This document shows positions 7,533-16,941 of a DNA stretch of 64,000 nt, piece after piece. The notes under the pieces are model-generated. The model had not been told where the DNA came from and searched no databases. It worked only from the letters and a program-made list of their open reading frames with translations. A program made the translations under genes and the position numbers. Each line of letters opens with the position of its first letter. Position 1 is the first letter of the stretch. Source of the DNA: Paraburkholderia sp. BCC1886 (lineage in GTDB: Bacteria > Pseudomonadota > Gammaproteobacteria > Burkholderiales > Burkholderiaceae); contig NZ_CAAJGK010000074.1 of NCBI RefSeq assembly GCF_900996245.1, positions 248,001-312,000 of the forward strand, written 5' to 3'.

Positions 7533-8480
7533 TTACTGCTGATCCGCCTGCTTCTTCTGTTCTTCGAGCTGTTGCTGCTGCTTCAGATCGTCTTGCCGCT
7601 TCTGCTCGGCCTTCTCGGCGGCCTGCTTCTGCCGCGCTTCGACGTCGGATTTATGCTGTGCCGCGTCGGTCTGCTTCTTCTCGAAACTCTGCTGCTTCTC
7701 GACGCGCTGCTGCGCTTTTTGCGCACCCTGTGCACGCGCTTCGTTCAGTTTCTGCTGGAAGTCGTCCTGCTTCTGATCGTAGGCCTTGGTGTTCGCCGCC
7801 GCCTGCGACGGGCTGATGCCGCGCTGCGCCTGATCCAGCGCATGCTGACGCTGCTTGTCCTGATAGCTCTGCGCATTGGCGCTGCGCTGCGGCGCTTCCG
7901 CGGCGCGCTGCGCCTGATCGATCTGATGCTGGCGCTGCTTGTCCTGGTAGGTCTGCGTATTACGCGCGTCGTCGGCGGCGCGCTGCGGTGCGCCGGCTTC
8001 GTCCTGAGCGCGTTTGATCGCGGCCTGCTGGTCGCGTTCGCGAGCCCGTTGCGCACGCTGCTCGCCGTCCAGCGCAAGTTGCTCCTTGCGGATATCGGCC
8101 TGCTCGGTGCGCATCTGGTCGCGTGCCTTACCCAGGCAGTGATTCACCAGGAATTTGCTGTAGCAGTCGTGCTGCGCGACGCCGTAGCGGTAGTTGTTGT
8201 CTTCGCTGCGTTGATCGAGCGTCTTTTGCCGCTCGTCGAAACTGTGGTCCAGCGCCGCTGCATTCGCCGGGTTTTGCGGATCGGGCGCGACTGTCGAATC
8301 CACCGACTGAGTCACCGGAACGGCCGAAGCCGGCGCGCTGGTCTGCGCTCCCGCCGGCCCCGACACGGCGAATCCTGCAAGCGCCGCAAGCACGATAGAC
8401 GACGAACTCACACGAGAGACGAGGCAGCTGAGCAGGCGATTCGAAGACAAGGCAGGCAAGGTAGACAAGGAGGTGGGCAA
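7533..8480 (-). CDS. Secreted Gln/Ala/Lys-rich coiled-coil protein with three 28-residue repeats, function unknown
   Basis: About 315 residues. A hydrophobic segment near residues 28-45 ends in a signal-peptidase-like site (GPAGAQ), so export is likely. Next comes a compact segment with two cysteines (HDC and NHC) about nine residues apart that could form a disulfide, then ~230 residues of very hydrophilic helix rich in Gln, Ala, Arg and Lys. Three consecutive 28-residue units begin TYQDKQRQH, SYQDKQRQH and AYDQKQDDF. The annotated start at 8480 is a TTG; an in-frame GTG closer to the signal peptide is an alternative, and neither has a strong ribosome site. Divergent from tex. I do not recognise a family. 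Confidence 0.68.
   Translation of the reverse strand: MPTSLSTLPALSSNRLLSCLVSRVSSSSIVLAALAGFAVSGPAGAQTSAPASAVPVTQSVDSTVAPDPQNPANAAALDHSFDERQKTLDQRSEDNNYRYGVAQHDCYSKFLVNHCLGKARDQMRTEQADIRKEQLALDGEQRAQRARERDQQAAIKRAQDEAGAPQRAADDARNTQTYQDKQRQHQIDQAQRAAEAPQRSANAQSYQDKQRQHALDQAQRGISPSQAAANTKAYDQKQDDFQQKLNEARAQGAQKAQQRVEKQQSFEKKQTDAAQHKSDVEARQKQAAEKAEQKRQDDLKQQQQLEEQKKQADQQ
7701..7952 (-). repeat. Three tandem 84-bp coding repeats
   Basis: On the minus strand the units run 7952-7869, 7868-7785 and 7784-7701. The first two are close copies (for example, CTGCGCCTGATC recurs exactly 84 bp apart at 7824 and 7908); the third is diverged. They encode the 28-residue repeats of the secreted coiled-coil protein. 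Confidence 0.8.
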
Positions 8481-8677
8481 CGTCTTGGACGGTCAACGGA
8501 ACATGCCCGAAATTCTATCACCCTGCGGTTGAGCCCTTTGGCATTTATGGCAAAATGCCCCGCTCCAGCCACCTGGCCGCCAGCCGCCACCGGCATCGCA
8601 GGCACCCAGGCAAACGCCGCCCGCTCGGGCACATCCGGATCGCGCGGCCTTCGGGTCCGCAGGAACATCAAGAGCTT

Positions 8678-11032
8678 ATGACGGAAAACGTAGCACTCAA
8701 GATCGTACAGCGCATCGCCGCCGAACTGTCCGTCCAGCCGCGCCAGGTCGCGGCCGCGGTACAACTTCTCGACGAAGGAGCGACTGTTCCGTTCATCGCC
8801 CGCTACCGTAAGGAAGTGACCGACAATCTCGACGATACGCAACTGCGCAATCTCGAAGAGCGTCTGCTGTATCTGCGCGAACTGGAAGACCGGCGCGCCG
8901 CGATCGTCGCGAGCATCGACGAGCAGGGCAAGCTCACCGACGAATTGCGCAGCGCGATCGAAGCCGCGCAGAGCAAACAGGTGCTCGAAGACCTGTATCT
9001 CCCCTACAAGCCGAAGCGCCGCACGCGCGCGCAGATCGCCCGCGAAGCCGGCTTGCAGCCGCTCGCCGACGCGTTGCTGGCCAACCCGCTGCTCGATCCG
9101 CAAACCGAAGCCGCCGCCTACGTCGACGCCGAAAAAGGCGTGGCCGACGTGAAGGCCGCGCTCGACGGTGCACGCGACATCCTGTCCGAGCAGTTCGGCG
9201 AAACCGCCGACCTGCTGGGCAAGCTGCGCGAGTATCTGTTCAATCAGGGCGTGGTGTCGTCCAAAGTGGTGGAAGGCAAGGAAAACGCCGAAGAAGAAAA
9301 ATTCCGCGATTACTACGACTACGCCGAGACCATCAGAACCGTACCGTCGCATCGCGCGCTGGCGCTGTTTCGCGGCCGCAATGCCGGCGTGCTGATGGTC
9401 AAGCTCGGCCTCGGCGAAGAACTCGACGCGCAGGTGCCGCATCCGGGCGAAGCGATGATCGCGCGCCACTTCGGCATCGCCAGTCAGAACCGCCCCGCCG
9501 ACAAGTGGCTCTCCGACGCATGCCGCTGGTGCTGGCGCGTGAAGGTGCAGCCGCATATCGAAAACGAGTTGCTGACCAATCTGCGCGACGAAGCCGAACA
9601 CGAAGCGATCCGCGTGTTCGCACGCAATCTGAAGGACCTGTTGCTGGCCGCGCCGGCGGGCCCGAAAGCGGTCATCGGTCTCGATCCCGGCATGCGTACC
9701 GGCGTGAAAGTCGCGGTGGTCGATCGCACGGGCAAGGTGCTCGCCACCGACGTGATCTATCCGCACGAACCGCGTCGCGACTGGGACGGCTCCATCGCGA
9801 AACTCGCGCGCATTTGCGCGCAGACGCAGGCCGAGTTGATCAGCATCGGCAACGGCACGGCCTCGCGCGAAACGGACAAGCTGGCGAGCGAGCTGATCGC
9901 GCGTCATCCGGAATTCAAGCTGCAGAAGATCGTGGTGTCCGAAGCCGGCGCGTCGGTGTATTCGGCGTCCGAACTGGCGGCGAAGGAATTCCCCGATATG
10001 GACGTGTCGTTGCGCGGCGCCGTGTCGATCGCGCGCCGTCTGCAGGACCCGCTCGCCGAACTCGTGAAGATCGAGCCGAAGGCGATCGGTGTCGGTCAGT
10101 ATCAGCACGACGTCAATCAGCGCGAACTCGCCCGCTCGCTCGACGCGGTCGTCGAGGACTGTGTGAATGCGGTCGGCGTGGACGCGAACACGGCGTCGGT
10201 CGCGCTGCTCGCGCGCGTGTCGGGTCTGAATGCGACGCTCGCGCGCAATATCGTCGACTATCGCGATGCGAACGGTCCGTTCCCGTCGCGCGAGCATCTG
10301 CGCAAGGTGCCGCGACTGGGCGACAAGACCTTCGAACAGGCCGCCGGTTTTCTGCGTATCAACAACGGCGAGAATCCGCTGGACCGCTCGTCCGTGCACC
10401 CGGAAGCGTACCCGGTCGTCGAGCGCATGCTCGCGAAGATCAGCAAGCAGGTCGCCGAAGTGCTCGGCAATCGCGACGCGTTGCGCGGGTTGTCGCCGGC
10501 TGAATTCGTCGACGATCGCTTCGGGCTGCCCACCGTGCGCGATATTCTGCTCGAGCTCGAAAAACCGGGCCGCGATCCGCGTCCTGAGTTCAAGACGGCG
10601 ACGTTCCGCGAAGGCGTCGAAAAGGTCAGCGACCTGACACCTGGCATGCTGCTCGAAGGCGTGGTCACGAACGTCGCGGCCTTCGGCGCGTTCATCGATA
10701 TCGGCGTGCATCAGGACGGTCTGGTGCACGTGTCGGCAATGTCGACCAAGTTCATCAAGGACCCGCACGAAGTCGTGAAGGCCGGTCAGATCGTCAAGGT
10801 GAAGGTGCTCGAAGTCGACGTGAAGCGTCAGCGTATTGCGCTCACCATGCGGCTCGCCGACGAGGTCGGTGCAGCGGCCGCGCCGCGCAGCGGTGGCGGC
10901 GCCCAGCAGGATCGTGGCGGCTTCAATCGCGGCGGTGCGGGTGGTGGACGCGGTGCGTCGCCGCAGCGTTCGCGCGAGCCGGAAGCCGGCGGCGCGATGG
11001 CCGCGGCCTTTGCGAAGCTCAAGCAGAAATAA
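8678..11032 (+). CDS. tex: Tex-family S1 RNA-binding transcription accessory protein
   Basis: A 784-residue cytoplasmic nucleic-acid-binding protein related to Tex/Spt6. The ATG at 8678 gives the family N-terminus (IVQRIAAELSVQPRQV, then FIARYRKEVT). A YqgF/RNase H-like domain starts near residue 330 (IGLDPGMRTGVKVAV), followed by a helix-hairpin-helix region and an S1 domain near residues 650-720 (GMLLEGVVTNVAAFGAF). The last ~55 residues are a Gly/Arg-rich disordered tail. The length fits the family. Known members influence transcription and virulence gene expression. It stands alone on the plus strand and ends at a strong terminator. Confidence 0.97.
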   Translation: MTENVALKIVQRIAAELSVQPRQVAAAVQLLDEGATVPFIARYRKEVTDNLDDTQLRNLEERLLYLRELEDRRAAIVASIDEQGKLTDELRSAIEAAQSKQVLEDLYLPYKPKRRTRAQIAREAGLQPLADALLANPLLDPQTEAAAYVDAEKGVADVKAALDGARDILSEQFGETADLLGKLREYLFNQGVVSSKVVEGKENAEEEKFRDYYDYAETIRTVPSHRALALFRGRNAGVLMVKLGLGEELDAQVPHPGEAMIARHFGIASQNRPADKWLSDACRWCWRVKVQPHIENELLTNLRDEAEHEAIRVFARNLKDLLLAAPAGPKAVIGLDPGMRTGVKVAVVDRTGKVLATDVIYPHEPRRDWDGSIAKLARICAQTQAELISIGNGTASRETDKLASELIARHPEFKLQKIVVSEAGASVYSASELAAKEFPDMDVSLRGAVSIARRLQDPLAELVKIEPKAIGVGQYQHDVNQRELARSLDAVVEDCVNAVGVDANTASVALLARVSGLNATLARNIVDYRDANGPFPSREHLRKVPRLGDKTFEQAAGFLRINNGENPLDRSSVHPEAYPVVERMLAKISKQVAEVLGNRDALRGLSPAEFVDDRFGLPTVRDILLELEKPGRDPRPEFKTATFREGVEKVSDLTPGMLLEGVVTNVAAFGAFIDIGVHQDGLVHVSAMSTKFIKDPHEVVKAGQIVKVKVLEVDVKRQRIALTMRLADEVGAAAAPRSGGGAQQDRGGFNRGGAGGGRGASPQRSREPEAGGAMAAAFAKLKQK

Positions 11033-11046
11033 GGCGACCGCCCAGC

Positions 11047-11083
11047 AAAAAAGCCCACGCTGCAGTTAGCGTGGGCTTTTTTT
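11047..11083 (+). terminator. Bidirectional Rho-independent terminator between tex and kup
   Basis: A perfect 10-bp stem (AGCCCACGCT at 11052-11061, loop GCAGTT, complementary arm 11068-11077) is flanked by an A run on the left and a T run on the right. It can end both tex and the convergent kup transcript. Confidence 0.94.
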
Positions 11084-11104
11084 CATCCATCGACATCTCG
11101 AACG

Positions 11105-12991
11105 TCAGATTTCGATCTTCGTCCCCAGTTCAACCACCCGATTGGCCGGAATACTGAAGAAGTCGGTCGGCTTCGCGGCGTTCTGGTGCATCCACGCGAA
11201 CACGCGCTCACGCCACACCGACATGCCCGGCAATTGCGTCGGCACCACCGTCTCGCGCGCGAGGAAGAACGACGTGTCCATCAGCTCGAACGTCATGTCC
11301 TGCGTGCGGCCGACTTCGAGCAGTACGGCCTTCACGTCCGGCGTTTCGTTGAACCCGTACGCAGCCTTCACGAGATACAGACCACCGTCGATATTCTTGA
11401 CCGTCACGCGCTCGGCGTCGTGCACGTATGGAATATCGCGTGTGACGAAGGTCAGGAAGATGGTGCGCTCGTGCAGCACCTTGTTGTGCTTCAGGTTGTG
11501 CAGCAAGCTCACCGGCACCAGCGAGTCGCTGCCCGTCAGATAGATGGCCGTGCCCGACACGCGATGCGGCGGATGCGCGAGCAGTCCTTGCAGGAACGGC
11601 ATGAGCGGAATACCGTCGGCGGCCGTGCGTTCCTTGACGATCATCCGGCCTTTGAACCAGGTCATCAGCAGGAAGAACAGCAGCGCGCCGATACCGAGCG
11701 GCAGCCAGCCGCCCTCCGCCACCTTGAGCAGGTTCGCGCCGAAGAAACCTAAATCGACCGCCATGAAGACGCCGATGATGAGCGCGACCGCGAACTTGTT
11801 CCAGTTCCACACGTTGACCATCACCACGCAGGCGAGAATCGTCGTGATGACCATTGTGGCCGTCACCGCGATACCGTACGCGGCCGCGAGATTATCCGAA
11901 CTCTTGAACGCGAGCACGATGCACAGGATGATGAACAGCAGCATCCAGTTGACGACCGGCACGTAGATCTGCCCGATCGCCAGTTCCGACGTGTGCAGGA
12001 TTTTCATACGCGGCACGTAGCCGAGCTGGATGGCCTGACTCGTCAGCGAGTAAGCGCCGGAGATGACGGCTTGCGACGCGATCACGGTGGCCACGGTCGA
12101 GAGCACGACGAGCGGCAACAGCGCCCATGACGGAGCCAGCAGGAAGAACGGATTTTCGATGGCCTTCGGGTCGTGCATCAGCAACGCGCCCTGGCCGAAA
12201 TAGTTGAGCACCAGCGAGGGCATGACGAGCACATACCACGCCATCCGGATCGGCTTCGCGCCGAAGTGGCCCATGTCGGCGTAGAGCGCTTCGGCGCCGG
12301 TCAGCACCAGCACGACCGAACCCAGCACCACGTAAGCCTGCAACACGTGCGCTGCCATGAAGCTGTACGCATAGTACGGATTCAACGCGCGGATCACGCC
12401 GGGCGACTGCACGATATGCCACAGTCCGAGCACGGCCAGCACCACGAACCACAGCACCATGATCGGTCCGAACAGCCGGCCGACCATCGCCGTGCCGTGC
12501 CGCTGGATCCAGAACAGCAGCACGAGGATCACCATGGTCAGCGGCAGCACCAGATGCGATAGATGGGGCGCGGCGATCTCCAGACCTTCGACCGCCGAGA
12601 TCACCGAGATGGCCGGCGTGATGACCGCGTCGCCGTAGAACATGCAGGCGCCGAAAATACCGAGCATCACCAGTACGCCGGCCATTTTCGACTTCTCGTC
12701 GAGCGAGCGCAGCGCCAGCGCCATGAGCGCGAGCACACCGCCCTCGCCGTTGTTGTCCGCACGCATCACGAACAGCACGTACTTGACGCCCACCACGATC
12801 ACGATCGCCCAGAACAGCAGCGAGATCACGCCGAGGATGGACTGATCGGTCAGGGGAATGCCATGCGACGGGCTGAAAGCCTCTTTGAGCGAGTACAACG
12901 GACTCGTACCGATATCGCCGAACACCACTCCGATTGCGGCGATCGCAAGGGAAGGCAGAGGCTGCTTGTGCTCGTGATTTTTATCTGTCAT
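11105..12991 (-). CDS. kup: Low-affinity potassium uptake protein Kup
   Basis: A 628-residue inner-membrane K+ transporter of the KUP/HAK/KT family. The N-terminus reaches the family hallmark GVVFGDIGTSPLYSLKEAF, then about twelve hydrophobic segments follow, ending in a ~150-residue cytoplasmic domain. The ATG at 12991 gives the usual length; upstream in-frame codons would add an unsupported leader. No strong ribosome site is visible. It is a single-gene unit: purA and the phosphoribosyltransferase upstream end at their own terminator. Identification is secure. Confidence 0.96.
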   Translation of the reverse strand: MTDKNHEHKQPLPSLAIAAIGVVFGDIGTSPLYSLKEAFSPSHGIPLTDQSILGVISLLFWAIVIVVGVKYVLFVMRADNNGEGGVLALMALALRSLDEKSKMAGVLVMLGIFGACMFYGDAVITPAISVISAVEGLEIAAPHLSHLVLPLTMVILVLLFWIQRHGTAMVGRLFGPIMVLWFVVLAVLGLWHIVQSPGVIRALNPYYAYSFMAAHVLQAYVVLGSVVLVLTGAEALYADMGHFGAKPIRMAWYVLVMPSLVLNYFGQGALLMHDPKAIENPFFLLAPSWALLPLVVLSTVATVIASQAVISGAYSLTSQAIQLGYVPRMKILHTSELAIGQIYVPVVNWMLLFIILCIVLAFKSSDNLAAAYGIAVTATMVITTILACVVMVNVWNWNKFAVALIIGVFMAVDLGFFGANLLKVAEGGWLPLGIGALLFFLLMTWFKGRMIVKERTAADGIPLMPFLQGLLAHPPHRVSGTAIYLTGSDSLVPVSLLHNLKHNKVLHERTIFLTFVTRDIPYVHDAERVTVKNIDGGLYLVKAAYGFNETPDVKAVLLEVGRTQDMTFELMDTSFFLARETVVPTQLPGMSVWRERVFAWMHQNAAKPTDFFSIPANRVVELGTKIEI

Positions 12992-13168
12992 AGACGCGAG
13001 GAAATCCGTTCCCGGAGCGGAAAAAACGACCGCTATTCTAAACTGCCCGTCTAGCGCCGCCCGGCTTGTTGTGGATACACCACGTGGATGGTCCGCGCAG
13101 TGTAGCACTGCGATTTGGGCACGTCTGCTGCATGGCCCGAATGCATGATGCGCCGCGAAAAACGGACG

Positions 13169-13196
13169 AAAAAAAACGGAGCCTTATGGACTCCGT
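13169..13196 (-). terminator. Rho-independent terminator after the purA-phosphoribosyltransferase genes
   Basis: Read on the minus strand, ACGGAG and CTCCGT (13196-13191 and 13181-13176) form a stem around a nine-base loop, followed by eight T. It lies 62 bp beyond the phosphoribosyltransferase stop and closes the long minus-strand gene series. Confidence 0.85.
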
Positions 13197-13257
13197 CTCT
13201 TCGTCTTCCATGCACTGCGCTGGCCGAACGCCACTACGCATGCCGTCAGGAGCGACA

Positions 13258-13848
13258 TTACTGTCCCGACGATTCCTGCGCTTGCGCCGTACCGCGCTTG
13301 ATCCACGCGCCGAGGTTATGCGGACGCACCGTGTCCCACTCCTCGAACGGCTGGTGAATCCACGGATTGGTCGGCAGGAACTGCACGTGATAGTCGGGCT
13401 TCACCTTCGAGCAGCCCTTGTACCAGAGCACCGCCGAGCGCACCGCCGTAATGGCCGGATAGCGCTCCTTCAAGTGCTGCTGCACGCGAGCGAGTGTCAC
13501 GCCGGAATCGACCAGGTCGTCGACCAGCAACACGTTGCCTTGCAACTCGCCGCGCGTCATCGTGATGTATTGCGCGATGTCGAGCGCGCCCTGCTCCGTG
13601 CCGGCCGCTTCACGGTAGGAGCTGGTGGCGAGAATTGCCAGCGGCAGATCGTAAATGCGCGACAGCTGGTCGCCGACCCGCAGACCGCCGCGCGCGAGGC
13701 ACAGGATCTTGTCGAACTTCCAGCCCGACTCGTGCACCTGCAACGCCAGCAGTTCGATGAGACGGTGATACTCGTCCCAGCCCACCCACAGGTTCTTGTC
13801 GTCGTTGCGCGGGTCTTTCATCGCAATCATGGGTACACCTTGCACCAT
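13258..13848 (-). CDS. Purine phosphoribosyltransferase family protein
   Basis: A 196-residue type I phosphoribosyltransferase. The PRPP-binding motif is clear in VLLVDDLVDSGVTL, and the region LCLARGGLRVGDQLSR is a PPi-binding loop. The C-terminal part (WIHQPFEEWDT) resembles bacterial xanthine/hypoxanthine-guanine enzymes. With purA three bases upstream, a role in purine salvage is the natural reading, but the exact base is not deducible. The first ATG at 13848 is used; in-frame ATGs at 13830 and 13821 are alternatives. Confidence 0.88.
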   Translation of the reverse strand: MVQGVPMIAMKDPRNDDKNLWVGWDEYHRLIELLALQVHESGWKFDKILCLARGGLRVGDQLSRIYDLPLAILATSSYREAAGTEQGALDIAQYITMTRGELQGNVLLVDDLVDSGVTLARVQQHLKERYPAITAVRSAVLWYKGCSKVKPDYHVQFLPTNPWIHQPFEEWDTVRPHNLGAWIKRGTAQAQESSGQ

Positions 13849-13851
13849 GGC

Positions 13852-15198
13852 TTAAACCTTGAACGGATGACGCAGCAGGATGGTCTCGTCGCGATCCGGA
13901 CCGGTGGACACCATGTCGATCGGAATGCCCGCCACTTCCTGCACGCGCGACAGATACGCACGCGCATTGGCCGGCAGCTTGTCCCATTCCTTGATGCCGA
14001 CGGTGCTTTCCTTCCAGCCCGCGAAGGTCTCGTACACCGGCACGCAACGCGCCACTTCGGACGAACCGCGCGGCAGCAGATCGACCGCCTGGCCGTCGAC
14101 CGTGTAACCCACGCACAGCTTCACTTCGTCGAGACCGTCGAGCACGTCCAGCTTGGTCATGCACAGACCCGACACGCCGTTGATCTGGATCGAGCGACGC
14201 AGCGCTGCCACGTCGAGCCAGCCGGTGCGACGCGGACGGCCGGTTACCGAGCCGAATTCCTTGCCGACGGTGGCCAGTTCGAGGCCGATGGCTTCCTGAC
14301 GGGCGGCGTTGTCGGCGTCGTACAGTTCGCTCGGGAATGGGCCCGAACCGACGCGCGTGCAATACGCCTTCGTAATGCCGAGAATGTAGTTCAGCTTTTG
14401 CGGACCGACGCCCGCGCCCGCGGTGGCCGCACCGGCCACGCAGTTGCTCGACGTGACGAACGGGTACGTACCGTGGTCGATGTCGAGCAGCGTGCCTTGC
14501 GCGCCTTCGAACAGCAGGTTGCTGCCCGCGGCGTTCGCGTCGTACAGACGGCGCGACACGTCGGTGACCATCGGCTTCAGACGGTCGGCGTAGCTCAGCA
14601 TCGTGTCGAGCGTTTGCTGGAAGTCGACTGCGGCGACGCCCAGGTATTGCGTGAGCACGAAGTTGTGATAGTCGAGGTTTTCACGCAGACGTTCGGCGAA
14701 CACTTCCGGCTCGAACAGGTCCTGCACGCGCAGACCGCGACGCGCGACCTTGTCTTCGTAAGCCGGGCCGATACCGCGGCCGGTCGTACCGATCTTGCCC
14801 GCGCCACGGCGCGCTTCGCGGCCCTGGTCGATGGCGATGTGGTACGGGAGAATCAGGGTGGTGGCTTCGGAAATGAAGAGGCGATTCTGGACGTCGACTC
14901 CGGCGGCTTCGAGCTCGCCGATTTCCTTGAAGAGTGCTTCCGGCGACAACACGACGCCATTACCGATGTAGCACGCGACGCCGGGATGCATGATGCCCGA
15001 CGGGATCAGACGCAAGATGGTTTTCTTGCCGCCGATGATAAGCGTGTGACCGGCGTTGTGACCGCCCTGGAAGCGAACGACGCCTTGGGCGTGGTCCGTC
15101 AGCCAGTCGACGATCTTGCCCTTGCCCTCATCACCCCATTGGGTCCCCACGACGACGACGTTACGCCCGGGGTTCACATTCACTGCGCTGGCAGACAT
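13852..15198 (-). CDS. purA: Adenylosuccinate synthetase
   Basis: Joins IMP and aspartate using GTP in the first committed step of AMP synthesis. 448 residues, family-like. The P-loop region VVVVGTQWGDEGKGK is near the N-terminus, followed by RFQGGHNAGHTL and the switch-like segment TTGRGIGPAYEDK. The ATG at 15198 adds about ten residues before the conserved strand. It follows hisZ after a 226-bp gap and is three bases from the phosphoribosyltransferase, suggesting a purine pair. Confidence 0.98.
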   Translation of the reverse strand: MSASAVNVNPGRNVVVVGTQWGDEGKGKIVDWLTDHAQGVVRFQGGHNAGHTLIIGGKKTILRLIPSGIMHPGVACYIGNGVVLSPEALFKEIGELEAAGVDVQNRLFISEATTLILPYHIAIDQGREARRGAGKIGTTGRGIGPAYEDKVARRGLRVQDLFEPEVFAERLRENLDYHNFVLTQYLGVAAVDFQQTLDTMLSYADRLKPMVTDVSRRLYDANAAGSNLLFEGAQGTLLDIDHGTYPFVTSSNCVAGAATAGAGVGPQKLNYILGITKAYCTRVGSGPFPSELYDADNAARQEAIGLELATVGKEFGSVTGRPRRTGWLDVAALRRSIQINGVSGLCMTKLDVLDGLDEVKLCVGYTVDGQAVDLLPRGSSEVARCVPVYETFAGWKESTVGIKEWDKLPANARAYLSRVQEVAGIPIDMVSTGPDRDETILLRHPFKV

Positions 15199-15424
15199 GT
15201 TGTTTCGTAAGCTGGTTAAAAACGTATTCTACCTAGGTTCGCGAAAGCTTCCGAATTTTTACGTTTCCGCTCAACGGTATGCACGTCTTGATGGGACTAG
15301 GGAAATGAGCGCGGCAGTATGCCGCGCCGCGAGATGCTACTGAGTGCACAGCCGATTGCACAGCCGCCCGACTACGCGAAGCAAGCTGCTTCGACGTGCC
15401 GATGAAAGCGCAGCGTAGGCGTTC
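15199..15424. other. hisZ-purA intergenic region with hairpin and direct repeat
   Basis: This 226-bp gap contains a perfect 8-bp inverted repeat (GCGCGGCA at 15309-15316 and TGCCGCGC at 15320-15327, three-base loop) and a direct repeat TGCACAGCCG at 15345-15354 and 15357-15366. No T run follows the hairpin on either strand, so it is not a standard terminator. The purA promoter probably lies here. Confidence 0.5.
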
Positions 15425-16576
15425 TTACGAACGCGATTCGACGACCCATGCACCGTTGCGCTCGACCAACACGCGGTCGAAGGCGAACTCGTCGAGATCG
15501 TGCTCGTGGCCAGGCAATGCCTGGATCACCACTTCGCCGGCATCGCGCAAGGCAGCGACGCTCACGCGCAATGCGTCGTCGTGCTGCCACGGTGCGAGGA
15601 TCGCGCTGCTGCGCGCCTCGACCGGCGAAATGCGCGCGACTTCCCGCAAGTCGAGCGAGAAGCCCGTTGCCGCACGTGCACGGCCGTAAGCCTGGCCGAC
15701 ATGGTCGTAACGGCCGCCGCGCGCCACTGCATTCGGTACGCCGTCCACGTACGCCGAGAACATCACGCCGCTGTGATACGCATAGCCGCGCAGATCGGCG
15801 AGGTCGATCATCACTTCGGCGCCGTCCACCTGACTCGCGAGGAAGGCGAGATCGTCGAGCGCGCGCGCAATGGCGGGCGTGTTCGGCAGACGGGTGCGCG
15901 CTTCGTCGAGCACGCTCGCGTCGCCGTACAGCGACGGCAGCGCGCGTAACGCGTCGCGTGTGAGCGGCGTCAGCGCCGCCGTCAGTTCGACGAGACGCGG
16001 CACGTCCTTGCCCGCAAGCGCGTCGTACAGCGACTGCCCCAGTGCCGCAGCGGCCGGCTCGGCGTCGATCAGCGCAGCCAGCACGCCGGCGTGACACAGG
16101 TCGAGCCGCACTTTCGCGAGGCCGGCCAGACGCAACGCGTCGAGCATCAGTTGCTGGATTTCCAGGTCGGCTTCGAGCCCGGCATGGCCGTAGATTTCCG
16201 CGCCGATCTGAATCTGCTCGCGCGTCGCATGCAGTCCACGCGGACGCGTGTGCAGCACGTTGCCCGCATAGCAGAGGCGCGTGACGCCCTGGCGGTTCAG
16301 CAGGTGAGCATCGATACGCGCGACCTGCGGCGTGATGTCGGCGCGCAGACCGAGCGTGCGGCCGGAGAGCTGATCGACCAGCTTGAACGTGCGCAGGTTC
16401 AGATCGTGACCGCCGCCGGTGAGCAACGACTCGATGTACTCGAGCAGCGGCGGCATCACCATCTCGTATCCGTACGAACGGAAACGGTCCAGCAGACGAC
16501 GGCGCAACTCTTCGATCTTGCGCGCTTCCGACGGCAGCACGTCGGCAATGTTCTCGGGGAGTAACCAGGTCGACAT
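15425..16576 (-). CDS. hisZ: ATP phosphoribosyltransferase regulatory subunit
   Basis: HisZ is a HisRS-like protein that binds the short HisG to form the active, histidine-regulated first enzyme of histidine synthesis. 383 residues. It starts MSTWLLPENIADVLP and carries class II synthetase-like segments (LGLRADITPQVARID), but the anticodon-binding domain of true HisRS is absent. The true hisS is separate at 24.9-26.2 kb. Presence of HisZ predicts a short-form HisG elsewhere in the genome. It is near purA, not in a his operon. Confidence 0.95.
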   Translation of the reverse strand: MSTWLLPENIADVLPSEARKIEELRRRLLDRFRSYGYEMVMPPLLEYIESLLTGGGHDLNLRTFKLVDQLSGRTLGLRADITPQVARIDAHLLNRQGVTRLCYAGNVLHTRPRGLHATREQIQIGAEIYGHAGLEADLEIQQLMLDALRLAGLAKVRLDLCHAGVLAALIDAEPAAAALGQSLYDALAGKDVPRLVELTAALTPLTRDALRALPSLYGDASVLDEARTRLPNTPAIARALDDLAFLASQVDGAEVMIDLADLRGYAYHSGVMFSAYVDGVPNAVARGGRYDHVGQAYGRARAATGFSLDLREVARISPVEARSSAILAPWQHDDALRVSVAALRDAGEVVIQALPGHEHDLDEFAFDRVLVERNGAWVVESRS

Positions 16577-16705
16577 CGATACAGTCCTACGGCGTTGAAC
16601 ACGGCGTCTGGGTGCGCCGGTAAGTGAATGTGAATGGCGGGCGGCGGCTCGATCGTGGCGGACGACGACGCTCGCTCACGGGCCAGTGCGCATATCAGGC
16701 GCTGC

Positions 16706-16897
16706 TCAGGTCACGATGAACAGCAGAATCAGCCCGAGCACCATCACGATCAGGCCGCCGACGCGAATCTGATGCGGGGGCCGCTCCGCTATTTTACGGA
16801 ACGTGTCGCGCCAGGCGCTGGGAAACACGAAGGGAAACATGCCTTCGATGATCAACATCAGCGCGATCGCGAGCAGTAACGGGCCGGCTATATTCAT
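16706..16897 (-). CDS. DUF2065 (YjeT-like) small membrane protein
   Basis: 63 residues with two hydrophobic segments (about 5-25 and 45-62) around a short basic loop containing WRDTFRKI. This matches the DUF2065 pattern, a small inner-membrane protein commonly found between hflC and hisZ/purA. Its role is unknown. The gene lies 44 bp after hflC on the same strand. Confidence 0.88.
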   Translation of the reverse strand: MNIAGPLLLAIALMLIIEGMFPFVFPSAWRDTFRKIAERPPHQIRVGGLIVMVLGLILLFIVT

Positions 16898-16941
16898 GCG
16901 ATTGAAGACGCCGCGATACGGATGCCGCGGCGTTCCGGTTA

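Noticed and set aside
8408..10768. 786-codon open frame antisense to tex
   Set aside because: Codon positions mirror tex; its composition (His, Arg, Asp, Gln-rich) is typical of antisense frames in GC-rich genes, and tex is a clear conserved gene.
13066..15210. 714-codon plus-strand frame across purA
   Set aside because: Antisense shadow of purA and the phosphoribosyltransferase.
16634..16879. 81-codon plus-strand frame near hisZ
   Set aside because: Antisense to the DUF2065 gene and rich in His/Asp/Gln as expected of a shadow frame.
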